Assembly: GCA_904066235.2 (NCBI GenBank)
Contig: CAJFCV020000003.1
Location: 1,612,001 to 1,676,000, forward strand
Length of the DNA: 64,000 bases
Reading direction: 5' to 3'
Source of the DNA: Bursaphelenchus xylophilus
Taxonomy: Eukaryota > Nematoda > Chromadorea > Rhabditida > Aphelenchoididae
The translations under genes were made by a program, and so were the position numbers. Below the pieces are notes generated by a model. It was not told where the DNA came from. It was given only the letters and a program-made list of their open reading frames with translations, and ran no database searches. Below are positions 42,219 through 53,860 of the stretch, one piece after another (positions within the stretch are counted from its first letter, which is position 1; each line of letters opens with the position of its first letter).

Positions 42219-45200
42219 ACGCGATGAACCGAACTCTGGCCGAAACTGTTAGCGTTTCGGCCAGCCAGATCGCTCATTCCGAGAAAAGATGTCCAGTCCG
42301 GGTGAAATTTGGTAATTATACGGAGGATATCACTGCTACTGGCCTTGTTGATCTTGTAAGTTGGTTTTATTGCATTTTTTCTTGATTTTTAGGTATAAAC
42401 TGAATTCGCTTATCATGGGTAATATAAATTTTCTCTCGTTTCTGCAAAGCTTTGCATCTAAGACCATGGAAATAGTACAAAAAGTCTAGATAAACTATCT
42501 TTTTGCCAATTCTTATTTAATTTACACATATTTTTTCAAAACGGCATCTGAGACCATGTGTAATATAAAAATTGGTGTTTCCCTCAAAATTTAGAGAAAA
42601 GCTCGGGAAAAAACATGTTTACGAGCTTTAGCCTGGCGTTGTTGATGTTTGTGACACGTTCTTCCTCTTCTTTTTTGATTTTCACACATCTTTTCAGGCG
42701 AAACTTGCTCAAGACTTTCAACTTCAAATTCTACCTCAAAGTTCCTCTCAATCCCAGCTCAATGACGATTCAGCCCTTTCTTTTCACTTTCTTCACAACT
42801 CGTAAGTTCTCTTTCTTTATTTTGCATCTAATTTTTAGGTAAAAACAGCTTGCTTTGACATAAATTATATCGTTTTAGTGATCTCACTTCGAAGAAGTCA
42901 CAAAAACAGTCCAAAACTGCCAAAGTTTGTCATTTTGAGACAGTGGACGAAGAGCTCAACCATTCAGCTGTAAATTTATGTGACAATGACATCTCCGGGA
43001 TCCTCAGGGACCAACGGGGGAACGTTTATTTCCTTGGGCATGACCAACATAGTGGATTTTATCTGCAGCCTCAGAATTTTGCCTCATGTGGTATGTTTTC
43101 GTATTGAGCTGTTAGTACTTGCATTTTTAGACAAAATATTCTCCTCTCGTTCAAAACGAGCTGCAGGAAAGGTCCCAAACACCCCTCACTACTACGCGGA
43201 ATACCTGGATGGAATTCGTCGCTATGTGGAGTTGGTGTTCATCGCGGACAAGTCAGTCTTTGACAAATATGACAGTGATGAAGAGAAGGTTCATAACCGC
43301 ATGGAATCCATTGCGAATGTTGTGAATTCGGTAAGATTCTGGCGATTTTTCGACATTATCCATGGTTCAGATGTACGCTCCGATAAATATTCGAATCACC
43401 CTGGTATATGCGGATATATGGAAGGATGCGGATGTGTTTCCAATAACGGAGAACTCGGATGATGCTTTGAATAAGTTTTTGGTTTACAGGAAGGGGCTGA
43501 TCTTCGACCATCCACATGATAATGCACACCTCTTGACGTGAGTTTTTTTGATGTTTTTGTTGTATTTTTAGATATGGATCAAATAGATTGGGGCAAGATA
43601 GATTCCGTTGGAGAATTTGGACTACTTTTTTAGCAATTGTATTGTTTTGGCTAGGCGTATTTTACCAAAATTTTTAAGATCATCAAAATTTTTAGTTAAA
43701 TTTTGATTTTATTTTAATTTTTTGGGGGGAATTAAGGTCAGTGAACATGAGTAGATGTCTCAGTTTGCCTCCTACTACAATTTTAAGCTCTTAACATTTT
43801 AAATTTTATATTACAATACTAAAAAATCACTAATCTTACCCTCAATTTTTCAGACAAACCCGATTTTCCAACAGTGTGATTGGAAAGGCCTATCGTGGAA
43901 CCATGTGCTCCTATGACTTTAGTGGTGGTGTTATTTTTGTAAGTTCATATTCGAATTTGTTTTATTTCGAGTTTTTAGAACGATGACCGAGTGACTTTTG
44001 TGGCCTCCACTGTGGCCCACGAAATGGGCCATAACTTTGGAATGGAACATGATTTGGGCTATCCAGACCCGTGCAAATGCGCATCCGACCTTTGCATCAT
44101 GTCACCGAGTAGTGGAGGGTGAGATTTTGGAGATTTTTTGGGGAGATTTTTGAGATTTTTTGTTTGATTTTTGATATTTTTGGTGTAATTTTTGATTTTT
44201 TTTGCATTTTTCTTGCATTTTATTGTTTTTAATTTTAAATTTAGTTTGTCCGCAGCCACTTTCTGGTCCGATTGCTCCTTGGAAAATCTTCAAAGCGCCC
44301 TAAAAAGAGGCGTCGATTACTGCCTCCAAAATGTCCCCAAAAAAGCATTCGGCGGCGCGAAATGCGGCAACGGAATTGTCGAGGACGGAGAGGACTGTGA
44401 CTGCGGATCCCTCACGGAATGCCCCAACAAATGCTGCATCGCCAGCACCTGCAAATTGGCGGAGAATGCGGAATGCGCCGCGGGAGATTGCTGCGATTTT
44501 GACACCTGTAAACCACGAAAAATGGCGACGCAATGCAGACAGGCCACTAGTTCCTGTGATCTGCCCGAATATTGCGATGGGGAGAACCCCAAATGCCCTC
44601 CCGACTTTTTCGTTCAGAATGGATTGGCTTGTCCGGATGCGCCGGAGGTAGGGATTGCAGTGGATTGAATAAAAAGGGGAAATTCGGTGTAAAAATGAGC
44701 TCATTCTGAAAAAAATGAAAATTGAACCGTGAAAAAATAATACAGTGGCATCGAAATGTCGATTGTTTCTACAAAACACAAGCTAAAAATCCCGCATACG
44801 TCTGGAAAAATAGCCTCCAATTCTCATTCTCCTCGGACAGCAAGAGAATGACAACTTTCCGTTCCAAAAATCACTAAAAAAACTCGAATTTTCGGCAACT
44901 TTAGGCCTAAAAATCTCAGTCGTTTCTGCAAAACAAGCTAAAAATCTCGCATACGTCTGGAAAAATTCAAATCTAAATTTGCGCCAAGTTTCATCAAAAT
45001 TGAAACCTCGTACTATGGGAATTACCATTGACTTTCTGCACTTTGCAAATTTCTCCCTTTTCTACAGAGAGGGACCTGATCCAGTGACAAAAAACATAGT
45101 ATTTTGCATCCGGGAAGTATCAAAAATGTAGCAAAATACCTCCTTCTCCAAGTGAAAAGACTCCGATTTCAAAAGCGCGCCCGCTCTTTTTGTGAGGGAA

Positions 45201-48200
45201 AGGGCTCGCTCTTCAAAACGGAATTTTTCACTAGGAGAGGGAGGTATTTTGCTGTGTTTTTGATACTTCCCGGATGCAAAATGGCACGTTTTTGACACTG
45301 GATCAGGTCCGCTACTGTAGTGAAGGGTTAAATTTGCAAAGGACAGAAAGTTAATGGTAATCCCCCAAAGTACAAGGTTTCAATCTTGATGAACCTTGGC
45401 ACAAATTTAGATTTGTATTTTTCCACACGTATGCGAGATTTTTAGCTTGTTTTGCAGAAACGACTGAGATTTTTAGGCCGAAAGTTGCCGAACATTTGGG
45501 CTTTTTAGTGATTGTCGGAATGGAAAATTGTCATTCTCTTCGGTCTGCATGTTCATGCATCACTATGATTTTGGTTGCAGTCCGAGGAGAGTGACAATTT
45601 TTCAATCCAAAAACCACTAAAAACTTGAATTTTCGGCGAACTTTCGACCTAAAAATCTCGACCGTTTCTGTAAAACACGAGTTAGAAATCTTGCATAGGT
45701 CTGGAAAGATTCGAATCGAAATTTGTGCCAGGTTTCAACGAAGATTGGAGGTGTTAATTAGGGGAATTGCTCGAAAAAAAATTTTCAAAAAATATTTTGT
45801 GTTTTTTTTGATTTGATGATTTGGTGACCTTAGGGGGTGGATTAGGGTCTAAATTTTTGGTTTTGGTCGATTTTTATAAATCTACTCATCTTGTTGTTTC
45901 AGGACTTTTGCTACGAAGGCCAATGCGGCTCGCGCGACCACCAATGCCAGTACATTTGGGGCGAGACGGGCAAGAATTCGGACAAAGACTGCTACACGAT
46001 GAACGTCTATGGCAATGCCAATGGAAACTGTGGATACGACCCGAGAACCGAGCGCTATTCTCCGTGCCGACCGGCCGATCAGGAGTGTGGCCGCTTACAT
46101 TGCACCCAACTGAGTGAACGCCCCGTTTTCGGCGACCCATCCACGGTCTATGTGGGCTACACGGCGGTCCGAAAAGGCGACGGGAGGGATGTGGCTTGTC
46201 GGACGGTGAGAACCACGTATTCCGGAGGGCGGAGGCAGGACGATCCGGGAATGGTCCCGGATGGCGCACGGTGCGGAAAAAATTCGGTAAATTTTGAATT
46301 TGTTTAGGTTTTCAGGGAAAATTGGAAAACGTAAAGGTTTGTAGAGGAAGAGTAGGATTTTTGGGGGAGATTTTGGAAATTTTTTGTTTTGATTTTTGAG
46401 TTTTTCTCGGAAAATATTGGAATTTTTTTTTAGTTTTTTTTCTGGATGACTGAAAAAATTTAATTTTACAGTGAGGGACCTGATCCAGTGGCAAAAAACG
46501 TACCATTTTGCACCCGGGAAGTATTAAAAATGTGGCAAAATGTTTCCCTCTCCAAGTGAAAAAACTCCGATTTCAAAAGCACGCCCGCTCTTTTTGTGAG
46601 CGACCTTCAAAACGAAGTTTTTTCACTTGGAGAGGGAAGCATTTTGCCACATTTTTGATGCTTCCCGGAAGCAAATTTGTACGTTTTTTGCCACTGGATC
46701 GGGTCCGCCACTGTAAAATCAAATTTTTCAGCCATCCAGAAAAAAATTTTAAAAAATCCTTATTTTTCCGAGAAAAACTCAAAAATCAAAATAAAACATA
46801 TCCAAGCCTCAATATCCACGTGAAAAATTTGGATATTTCGAAATATTTTCAATTTTTCAAATAATGAAAAAAAAATTTCTAAGTTTTATCCCACCGTATT
46901 TTAGATATGTGTGAAGCAGAAATGCTCGAACCTGACCCAAGTCACCGAAATGGTCTCCAAATGCGACCCCACGGACTGTCACGGGAAGGGAATCTGCAAC
47001 AATGTGGGGAATTGCCATTGCCTCCCCGGATACGGCGGAACCGCCTGTGATATCCCCGGCTATGGTGGCTCAGTGAACTCTGGGCCAGCCTCGGACAAAG
47101 TATTCAGCCCTGGCATGGTTTTCCTATATGTTTTTATTGTTGGTTTGATCGCCTTCATCGCAGCGACTGTGTGGTGCCGAAGAAAGAAAGGCGTCTGGCT
47201 GCATAAAAAGTGGGTTTTTGAAGGGTAATTTGGGGATAGGTAATGGTGGAAATGAATAAGGAAGAGGTTGGGGGGAGTTGAAAGCAAGTATGATGGCTGA
47301 GGATACTGTAATTTGCAAAAAATGTCGAAATTTGATGATTTTTGGGGATTTTTGAAAATTTTTGCGGAAATTTTGTTGTTTGGCAAAAAATTTTGTTGGA
47401 AAAGTATTCTAGTTGATTTTTGAGACCATAAGGGATGTTATCAAGTGATTTTTGGGTTTGAGGTTACTGTAATTTTTTGGAAAAATCGAAAAATTTTGTG
47501 GATTTTTGGGGTTTTTGAAATTTTTCGATTTTTTTTTTTTGAAAAAGTATGTAGAAAGTAAAAATTAGTAATTTTTAAGAAATTACAGGGCTTGTTATAC
47601 CATTTAATTAATGTGGGGTACTGTAATTTTTTCAAAAAATCAAGAATTTTTGAGATTTTTGATTTTTTTTTTTTTTTTTTTGAATTTTTTTTGTTTTTTT
47701 CAAAACCAACCCGAATTTTTCAGAATGTGGAAGCATACGAAGAAGGCATTTGGAATTGAAGCCGTCCGTGTCCCAGTCCGCAAAGCCCCACCACCGCCAG
47801 GCCAACAAAATCGCCGCTCGTTTTCGCCATGGGAAGCGGTAAACGCGATGTGGAATCGTCATTCCCACCCCTCCCCACGCCACGAACCCCCTCCGCAACC
47901 CATGCAAACTCAAGTCCGAGAAGTCCTCACAGTCGGCGCGGCCATGCCAATCATACCACAGAGCTACATGCCCACGAAAAATGAGGATCTTCAGGGCCAT
48001 GGTGAATATAATGGATATCCCCAAAACCCCCAAAATTTTGGTTCAAATTACCCCGCAAATGCGTATTACTCGAAACAGGGAGAAATGGCGACGGTTGGCA
48101 TCAATTCTTACCCAGCTTATAATCAACCATATCAGTTGCCGCCGGTCGCGCAATACGAAATCCCACCGCCGGACCCGGACCAAAACTTGTACGGAGATGA

Positions 48201-51200
48201 TTTTGACGAAATCCCCGCCGCACCGCGACACATCATCCGCCAGGACAAGCAAAAACCCCAAGCCAATTCACTGAAACGACCCCCCGTACCACCCCCAAAA
48301 CTCCCGGAAACGCGCCGCCTTCAGACCGACTCATCCTCCGAATCCTCGGAGGCAACGAGCCCAATTCCACCGGTTAAGGAGAAGAAAATTGTGAGAAGCG
48401 AGAGTATCTTGAACAGACCGGTGGTCGCACCACCACCGCCACCTCATAAACCCAAAAATGTAAGGGATTTTTGACAAGGAAAATACTTTTATGGGGCATG
48501 GAGAGGAGGAGGAGACATAGATAAAAAAAACTGCAAAATTTTTCTGCTTCAGAATATTTGAAGATTGGCTCGATACGAAATCCATTGAGCAAGCTATAAT
48601 CTCCTCTAAAATCCCACAAAATCTCTTAACCCCAATAAAAATTTTAAAACACGATTTTTGAGCCACTGAATCAGCCGCCAGTTAGGCCCGGACATAGAAA
48701 AAAATGGATTTTGGGTTTTTGATCTTAAATTGACTGTAGGCATCCTATAAACATATGACCAAAATATTTTTGCCTAATTCTCCCATTAACCTACTGTAAT
48801 TTACAATTTAATGTTTTTACAGTAATCGACTATTACTCCAAAACTACGCATCGTAAATAGTTGAAATTAAGAATACTTATGTTTTAGCACATGCTCGTCA
48901 AAGTGAATACAAAATTTTGGCACTCAGGTTACTGTAACATACCGCAATATAGGTTCGGCCGCACAAAATCGGCCGTAAAAAAATTGTTTCTGAAAACCCG
49001 CAGCTGATTTTTACATATGTTGTTCAGCGTAAAATTCTGCCCTAGAAACATTTTAAAAAAGTTTAAAAAGTCGTGCCCCGATTTTCGTGGTGTAGTGGAT
49101 TTTGGTCAAGTTTAGTAATCCGAAGGTCGCGGGTTCGATCCCGGTGGAACCAAAATCTGTAAAACCGCACAAAACTTCAAAAAATCGTGTCGAGGGGAAT
49201 TGATAATATACATGCAGAGTACCAAAAACTGTATCATGGGTTATTCGCAAATTAGAAGGCATTTTTCGGAGTTAAAATTATTATTTTGGTCTTCGCGGAT
49301 TCTGGCCCAAATTTAGTTAAGCAAAATGGCTAAAAATGATAATATATACCTTTTCTAGCCTTCTGAGTTCAATGCACCCAATTTTTCGGACCTAGGATTA
49401 CTGTAACATGGCGAAAACGGATTTCGGCCGCTAAAATCGGCCGTAAAACTGTTCATTGCGAGTATACGCAGCTAATTCTTCGATTTTTCGAATCAGCATG
49501 AAATTCCACACTAGTGACACTCAAAGTTGACTTTCTCAGTTAAACACTTTTTTCACTGTGGTGAATTACTTTCAAGTTTGAAAATTGTAAATAAAACTGC
49601 ATTAGTTCTGGATTAAGCCAAAAATACTTCAAATCTGAATTTAAACGATGGATCCACACATTTATAGACCAAAAACCCAAATTTTTAAATTTTTTTTTCA
49701 ACCAAAAAATTTGTATGTAATCTTCAGTGCAAAATTTCTGCGAAATAAAAATGGTCAGCTAAGAAATATTATATAATGATTCTGGGGCAAAATTTCACGC
49801 TGATTCGAAAAATCGAAGAATTAGCTGCGTATACTCGCAATGAACAGTTTTACGGCCGATTTTAGCGGCCGAAATCCGTTTTCGCCATGTTACAGTAATC
49901 CTAGGTCCGAAAAATTGGGTGCATTGAACTCAGAAGGCTAGAAAAGGTATATATTATCATTTTTAGCCATTTTGCTTAACTAAATTTGGGCCAGAATCCG
50001 CGAAGACCAAAATAATAATTTTAACTCCGAAAAATGCCTTCTAATTTGCGAATAACCCATGATACAGTTTTTGGTACTCTGCATGTATATTATCAATTCC
50101 CCTCGACACGATTTTTTGAAGTTTTGTGCGGTTTTACAGATTTTGGTTCCACCGGGATCGAACCCGCGACCTTCGGATTACTAAACTTGACCAAAATCCA
50201 CTACACCACGAAAATCGGGGCACGACTTTTTAAACTTTTTTAAAATGTTTCTAGGGCAGAATTTTACGCTGAACAACATATGTAAAAATCAGCTGCGGGT
50301 TTTCAGAAACAATTTTTTTACGGCCGATTTTGTGCGGCCGAACCTATATTGCGGTATGTTACAGTAACCTGAGTGCCAAAATTTTGTATTCACTTTGACG
50401 AGCATGTGCTAAAACATAAGTATTCTTAATTTCAACTATTTACGATGCGTAGTTTTGGAGTAATAGTCGATTACTGTAAAAACATTAAATTGTAAATTAC
50501 AGTAGGTTAATGGGAGAATTAGACAAAAATATTTCAGTCATATGTTTATTGGAAGCCTACGGTCATTTTAAAACAAAAAACTCAAAATCGATTTTTTTCT
50601 ATGTCCACGGCTAATTCAGTGACTCAGAAATCGTGTTTTAAAAATTATAACAAACTACTTAAAAATAGTCAAATTCTCTAAAATAAGGTCGAAAAGACCC
50701 AAAAATTGAATGTTTCGCAACGAAATCCACTCAAACTGACAGAACAGACCATCGTAAACAATCTCCAACCGCCAAAAGGTGGCAAAAAGTTGGCTAAAAT
50801 CCACCCAAATCATCAAAACCCCCCAAAAATAAGGTCCAACAACTACCCCATATCTCCACAGTTTCTATTTCAATCTCTTCCAAACAATAAAACAAGCTCC
50901 AAACTGTCCTAAACTCCCCACAACTCCCACGGAAACCAAAGCTATTTTCCAAAATCACCAAAAATCGCCTAAAACAACGTCAAGTCCTCTAATAAATATA
51001 AAAATCTCACAATGGGAGTTTTTTGTTGCTTTAGGGACTGGATGTTGATTTAGACGATTTTTGGTGATTTTGGAAAATGTTTTTGGTTCCCCCGGGAATT
51101 ATGGGGAGTTTAGGACAATTTGGAGCTTGTTTTACTGTTTTTGAGAGATTGAAATGGAAACTGTTGAGGTGTGGGGTAGTTTTTGGACCTTGTTTTAGTG

Positions 51201-51746
51201 GAGTTTTGATGATTTTGGAGGATTTTGGATAACTTTTTGCCATCTTTTTGCGGTTGCAGATTGTTTATGATGGTCTGTGCTGTCAGTTTGAGTGGATTTC
51301 GTAGCGAAATATTCAATTTTTGGGTCTTTTCGACCTTATTTTAGAGAATTTGACTATATTTTAGGTAGTTTGTTATAATTTTTAAAATTTTTATTGGGGT
51401 TAAGGGATTTTGTGGGATTTCAGAGAAGTTTATGGATCATTCTATAATTCTAGGTACCTATAAGGATAAAACGAATATTTTTGGTCTGTTTTGACCTTAT
51501 TTTAGCCATCTTGACCTTGTTTTGGACGATTTTTGTTGATTTTACCCTCAAATCTTAATTTTAAATAAAATAACGGTCGTATTTTAGCTCCCATCATCAT
51601 CTCCAACCAAGAAATTCAAACCCCCACCCCCAATAAAGCCTCCGGTGTCATCCACACCAGCCTCGGAGCCCTCGGAAGAACCGCCAAAACGGATAAATGT
51701 GAAGGCTCTAGCCAAACAATTGGACACCAAACTCTCAAACATATAA
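42219..51746 (+). CDS. adm-2: ADAM (meltrin-type) transmembrane metalloprotease, signal-peptide exon not found
   Basis: Twelve exons: 42219-42355, 42698-42801, 42879-43090, 43131-43330, 43371-43537, 43854-43938, 43979-44118, 44245-44647, 45903-46286, 46905-47209, 47724-48459, 51588-51746; about 1010 aa. In order: a prodomain ending in a furin site (SRSKRAAG); a reprolysin domain with [12 protein letters not shown], the intact three-His zinc site and catalytic Glu, and a Met-turn CIMSP; a disintegrin domain ([16 protein letters not shown] ... [16 protein letters not shown]) without RGD; a Cys-rich domain; an EGF-like module ([24 protein letters not shown]); a membrane span ([21 protein letters not shown]); and a ~300-residue tail with many SH3-type motifs ([25 protein letters not shown]). 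It should shed or cleave surface proteins. The active site argues for an adm-2-like gene rather than the inactive unc-71 type; the symbol is an inference. Confidence 0.9.
44770..45555. repeat. Palindrome (~240-290-bp arms) with MITE-1 at its centre, in an ADAM intron
   Basis: The left arm (AATCACTAAAAA.., CGTTTCTGCAAAACAAGCTA, CGCATACGTCTGGAAAAATTC, GGGAATTACCATTGACTTTC) is repeated inverted at 45,318-45,555. The arms centre on ~45,192, the MITE on ~45,190. Part of the arm (CGTTTCTG.AAAACACGAG.TA) occurs again directly at 45,650-45,720, so the arm sequence was itself duplicated. Confidence 0.85.
45064..45317. mobile_element. MITE-1 copy, 254 bp
   Basis: CAGAGAGGGACCTGATCC to GATCAGGTCCGCTACTG with TA flanks, and the centre GCGCGCCCGCTCTTTTTGTG. 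Confidence 0.9.
46380..46805. repeat. Palindrome (~88-bp arms) with MITE-1 at its centre, in an ADAM intron
   Basis: GATTTTTGAGTTTTTCTCGG (left) and CCGAGAAAAACTCAAAAATC (right) are exact inverted copies, and TCTGGATGACTGAAAAA matches TTTTTCAGCCATCCAGA. The midpoint is ~46,590, that of the MITE 46,591. Confidence 0.9.
46469..46713. mobile_element. MITE-1 copy, 245 bp
   Basis: CAGTGAGGGACCTGATCC to GATCGGGTCCGCCACTG with A/TA flanks. The centre is slightly shortened on the right of CGCTCTTTTTGTGAGCG. Confidence 0.9.
49084..49152 (+). pseudogene. tRNA-like sequence in the left arm of the palindrome
   Basis: It has an A box TGGTGTAGTGG and a B box GGTTCGATCCC at tRNA-like spacing, with TAGTAA in the anticodon-loop position. 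The stems are poorly paired, so it is not a working tRNA. The mirror copy in the right arm (50,144-50,212, minus strand) is the same. A tRNA-derived repeat is the likely origin. Confidence 0.5.
50144..50212 (-). pseudogene. tRNA-like sequence in the right arm of the palindrome
   Basis: Inverted identical partner of the sequence at 49,084-49,152, with both internal promoter boxes preserved. Confidence 0.5.
50657..51410. repeat. Second palindrome abutting the large one
   Basis: 50,657-50,990 (TCTCTAAAATAAGGTCGAAAAG, CGAAATCCACTCAAACTGAC) is repeated inverted at 51,025-51,370 (GTCAGTTTGAGTGGATTTCG, CTTTTCGACCTTATTTTAGAG), centred at ~51,009. The arms are more diverged than those of the large palindrome. 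Beyond it, 51,370-51,410 (TTTTTATTGGGGTTAAGGGA) is the inverse of 48,605-48,640, just outside the first palindrome. So the second palindrome and the first are parts of one compound inverted structure. Confidence 0.85.
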
Positions 51747-52680
51747 GACTCTTTCTCCAGTATTCTGTAATTTATGCTTTCGCCCTTTTTCCTGTACATA
51801 ACTCGGTAATATTGTTTTAAAGGTCTAAATTAATATAATTTTTTGAATTTCTCGATATTTTTCCGTGAAATGTGATGAAATACGGTTACTCACTGCGACA
51901 AAATGTATTTTATTTTTGTTCTATTAGGGTCATGTATGTGAATATATCGGAATCTGGTCTCTATAGACAAAAAAAGATATTACACTACTTATTAAATTAA
52001 TATTTACTTAATTCTTGGTAAATTCAGTGCTTTGTAAGCTGCAATAAATTTGTCAGAAGGTTGTTGAGGCGTCTACAAGTTTGATAGTGTTTTGAGAACG
52101 GTCCCTTGGCCAGAAACGGAGGACCGACATGTTATACGATGAAACATGTCCGGCGAAGTTTGAACGTAAAGTGAACCGCCGCGATTGATTTTTTTATTGT
52201 AGGATAAGCGTCAACTAATCGTGAGCATAAAACATTCTTGATTTTGTTTTGTAATCATCGAGATTTGATCATATCTGAATGTTCTGTCAGATTTGATGAC
52301 AAAAACAATGTTTTTCGATTATGGACAATATAAAATGAGCTCAATTTGGCCATGAAATTTCTTGTAGATTCTTTTAAGACAACACCTAGTGCTTTCTTGA
52401 CTTTTTCTACGTTGTAATTTCAATTACACCACTCATCGTATAAAATGTCTTCCGCAAATTTTTGAGTATTGGGCGCAGCTCGGCGACTTTTTAACTTCCT
52501 AGTTACTACTCTTTCTTGAAGTTTACAGGCTAAAAAGAGATTGTCAATTCTCTGGGGACATTTTATACGATGAAACATGTCCAAATCCCACTCATATATG
52601 TTTCATCGTATAACATGTCGATCTTTGTAGAGATTTTAGTATTGTGAGAAAAAACGATTTATTAACGATTTGCGCTCAAA
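51747..52680. other. Convergent intergenic region with two hairpin units
   Basis: The ADAM gene and the tandem secreted-protein cluster end towards each other here. A TTATACGATGAAACATGTCC half-hairpin lies at 52,133 and its complement at ~52,435, so this pair is about 300 bp apart. A compact hairpin lies at 52,556-52,620. No exon is supported. Confidence 0.6.
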
Positions 52681-53486
52681 TTACGGTGGATATAGCTCCA
52701 CAGGGCACTGACTTTCATCAGCAGTTCCACTGTCACTGCTTGAAATGCGCCATTCCGTGTCCTTACTCAACCCCACGTCCTGGAAGACGGTGAAACGGCA
52801 TTGAGAGCCGTAAAAGATCCGGTGATATCTAGAAGTTAAATTAAATTTGTTGTTGGTGGATGATGACAACTTACACATAAAGGTTCCTCTTTGTGGGCAA
52901 AGTGTTGGGCCAGTCGCAGGTGATGGAGAAATACCCTTCGGGGGTGGGGATGTCTTCACCGCATTTCTTCTCCCATTCGCCGGCAGCGACCAACACAACG
53001 CGCTGAAAATGCGATGACTTTATTTTGGGGAGTGCACAAGTGCGGCGCTCAAACAGGAAGAACTCGGCCTAAGGAAAACTGAATTGGATACTAGTAGCAG
53101 TGCATTTTTCGTTTCTTTTTGCACGGTGCAATATGGTCTTGTTACAAAGGGCACAATGGGGTCTTTGCACAGTGCAAAGTCGGTCTCTCGCACGGTGCAA
53201 AGTGGGGGTTTTTTCTATCGTACGGCCCCGCGACAAAATGTCTACGCACTTTTGAAAAAGCGTAGTAAAACATTCCCTAAAATTTATTTATAATAAAGCG
53301 ACATATGCAAGTCTCCTAGCTCGCGCTTTGCAGAACGAATACAGATTTTTGTATTGGAAAACCTACCACTTTACGGTACCCTTTGAGGTTCCCGATATGC
53401 CAAGGCCGAATAAAGCCGGTCATATCCCACGCTACACAGACAGTAGCACAAAAAATTAGCAAGCATATCAGCCCTAAAGCCTTCAT
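52681..53486 (-). CDS. Tandem secreted protein, copy 1 (possible divergent transthyretin-like)
   Basis: Three exons on the minus strand: 53367-53486, 52875-53002 and 52681-52828, giving 131 aa. The start MKALGLICLLIFCATVCVA is a signal peptide. The mature part reads WDMTGFIRP..GYRKV, then VVLVAAGEWEKKCGEDI, FSITC, YHRIFYGSQCRF and a final Cys-Pro (QCPVELYPP). The layout (short beta strands, G-x-F-x-(I/L)-x-C, then YHR) recalls nematode transthyretin-like proteins, which are extracellular, but the four-cysteine pattern is different. I call this 'possible'. Copies 2-8 have the same three-exon plan and splice phases (0, then 2), which proves common descent. Confidence 0.8.
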
Positions 53487-53860
53487 TTTTTTAATAAAAG
53501 TGATGAAAAATGATATTTCATGTAATAAGGCGGCTGAATTAGCTTTAAAATTGCGATTTTTATGAGACAAGTTATCCATAAATTAAAATCATATTTTTTT
53601 TGAATTGTTTTTCTCTAACCGCTCACCTCGTTTTCCATACTCTCTCGAATCCACGTTATTTTCCCGACGGACAGATAGATATACAATTAAACTTTTGTAT
53701 ATACAACGGTTCACAGAAGCCTAAACTTGCGACCTCATGAATTGTTTGTTATAGACAGTTTTCATTGTAACGGAGTTCCTTGCACAGAATCCACCGTATC
53801 AGTCATAAGATTTATTTCAAAAGAATAAGCAATTTTATGTCCATCCAAACAACTAACGAA

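Larger units (their letters stand above)
48640..50656. repeat. ~2-kb near-perfect palindrome in the last ADAM intron
   Basis: Left arm 48,640-49,505 and right arm 49,791-50,656 are inverted copies around 49,648, with a ~285-bp unpaired spacer. Identity is very high: a 69-codon open frame is identical at 49,053-49,262 (minus) and 50,034-50,243 (plus). Only a few differences occur, mostly at the outer end (for example CATAAACATATGACC against GGTCATATGTTTATTGG). The element contains several TTACTGTAA motifs. If transcribed with the gene it would form a long double-stranded stem between the penultimate and last exons. Confidence 0.95.

Noticed and set aside
44300..44779. Minus-strand open frames over the ADAM disintegrin exon
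   Set aside because: Shadow of the real plus-strand exon, which has the canonical disintegrin cysteine pattern.
49053..50243. Identical 69-codon open frames in both palindrome arms
   Set aside because: They cross the tRNA-like sequence and have no coding features; identity reflects the palindrome, not a protein.
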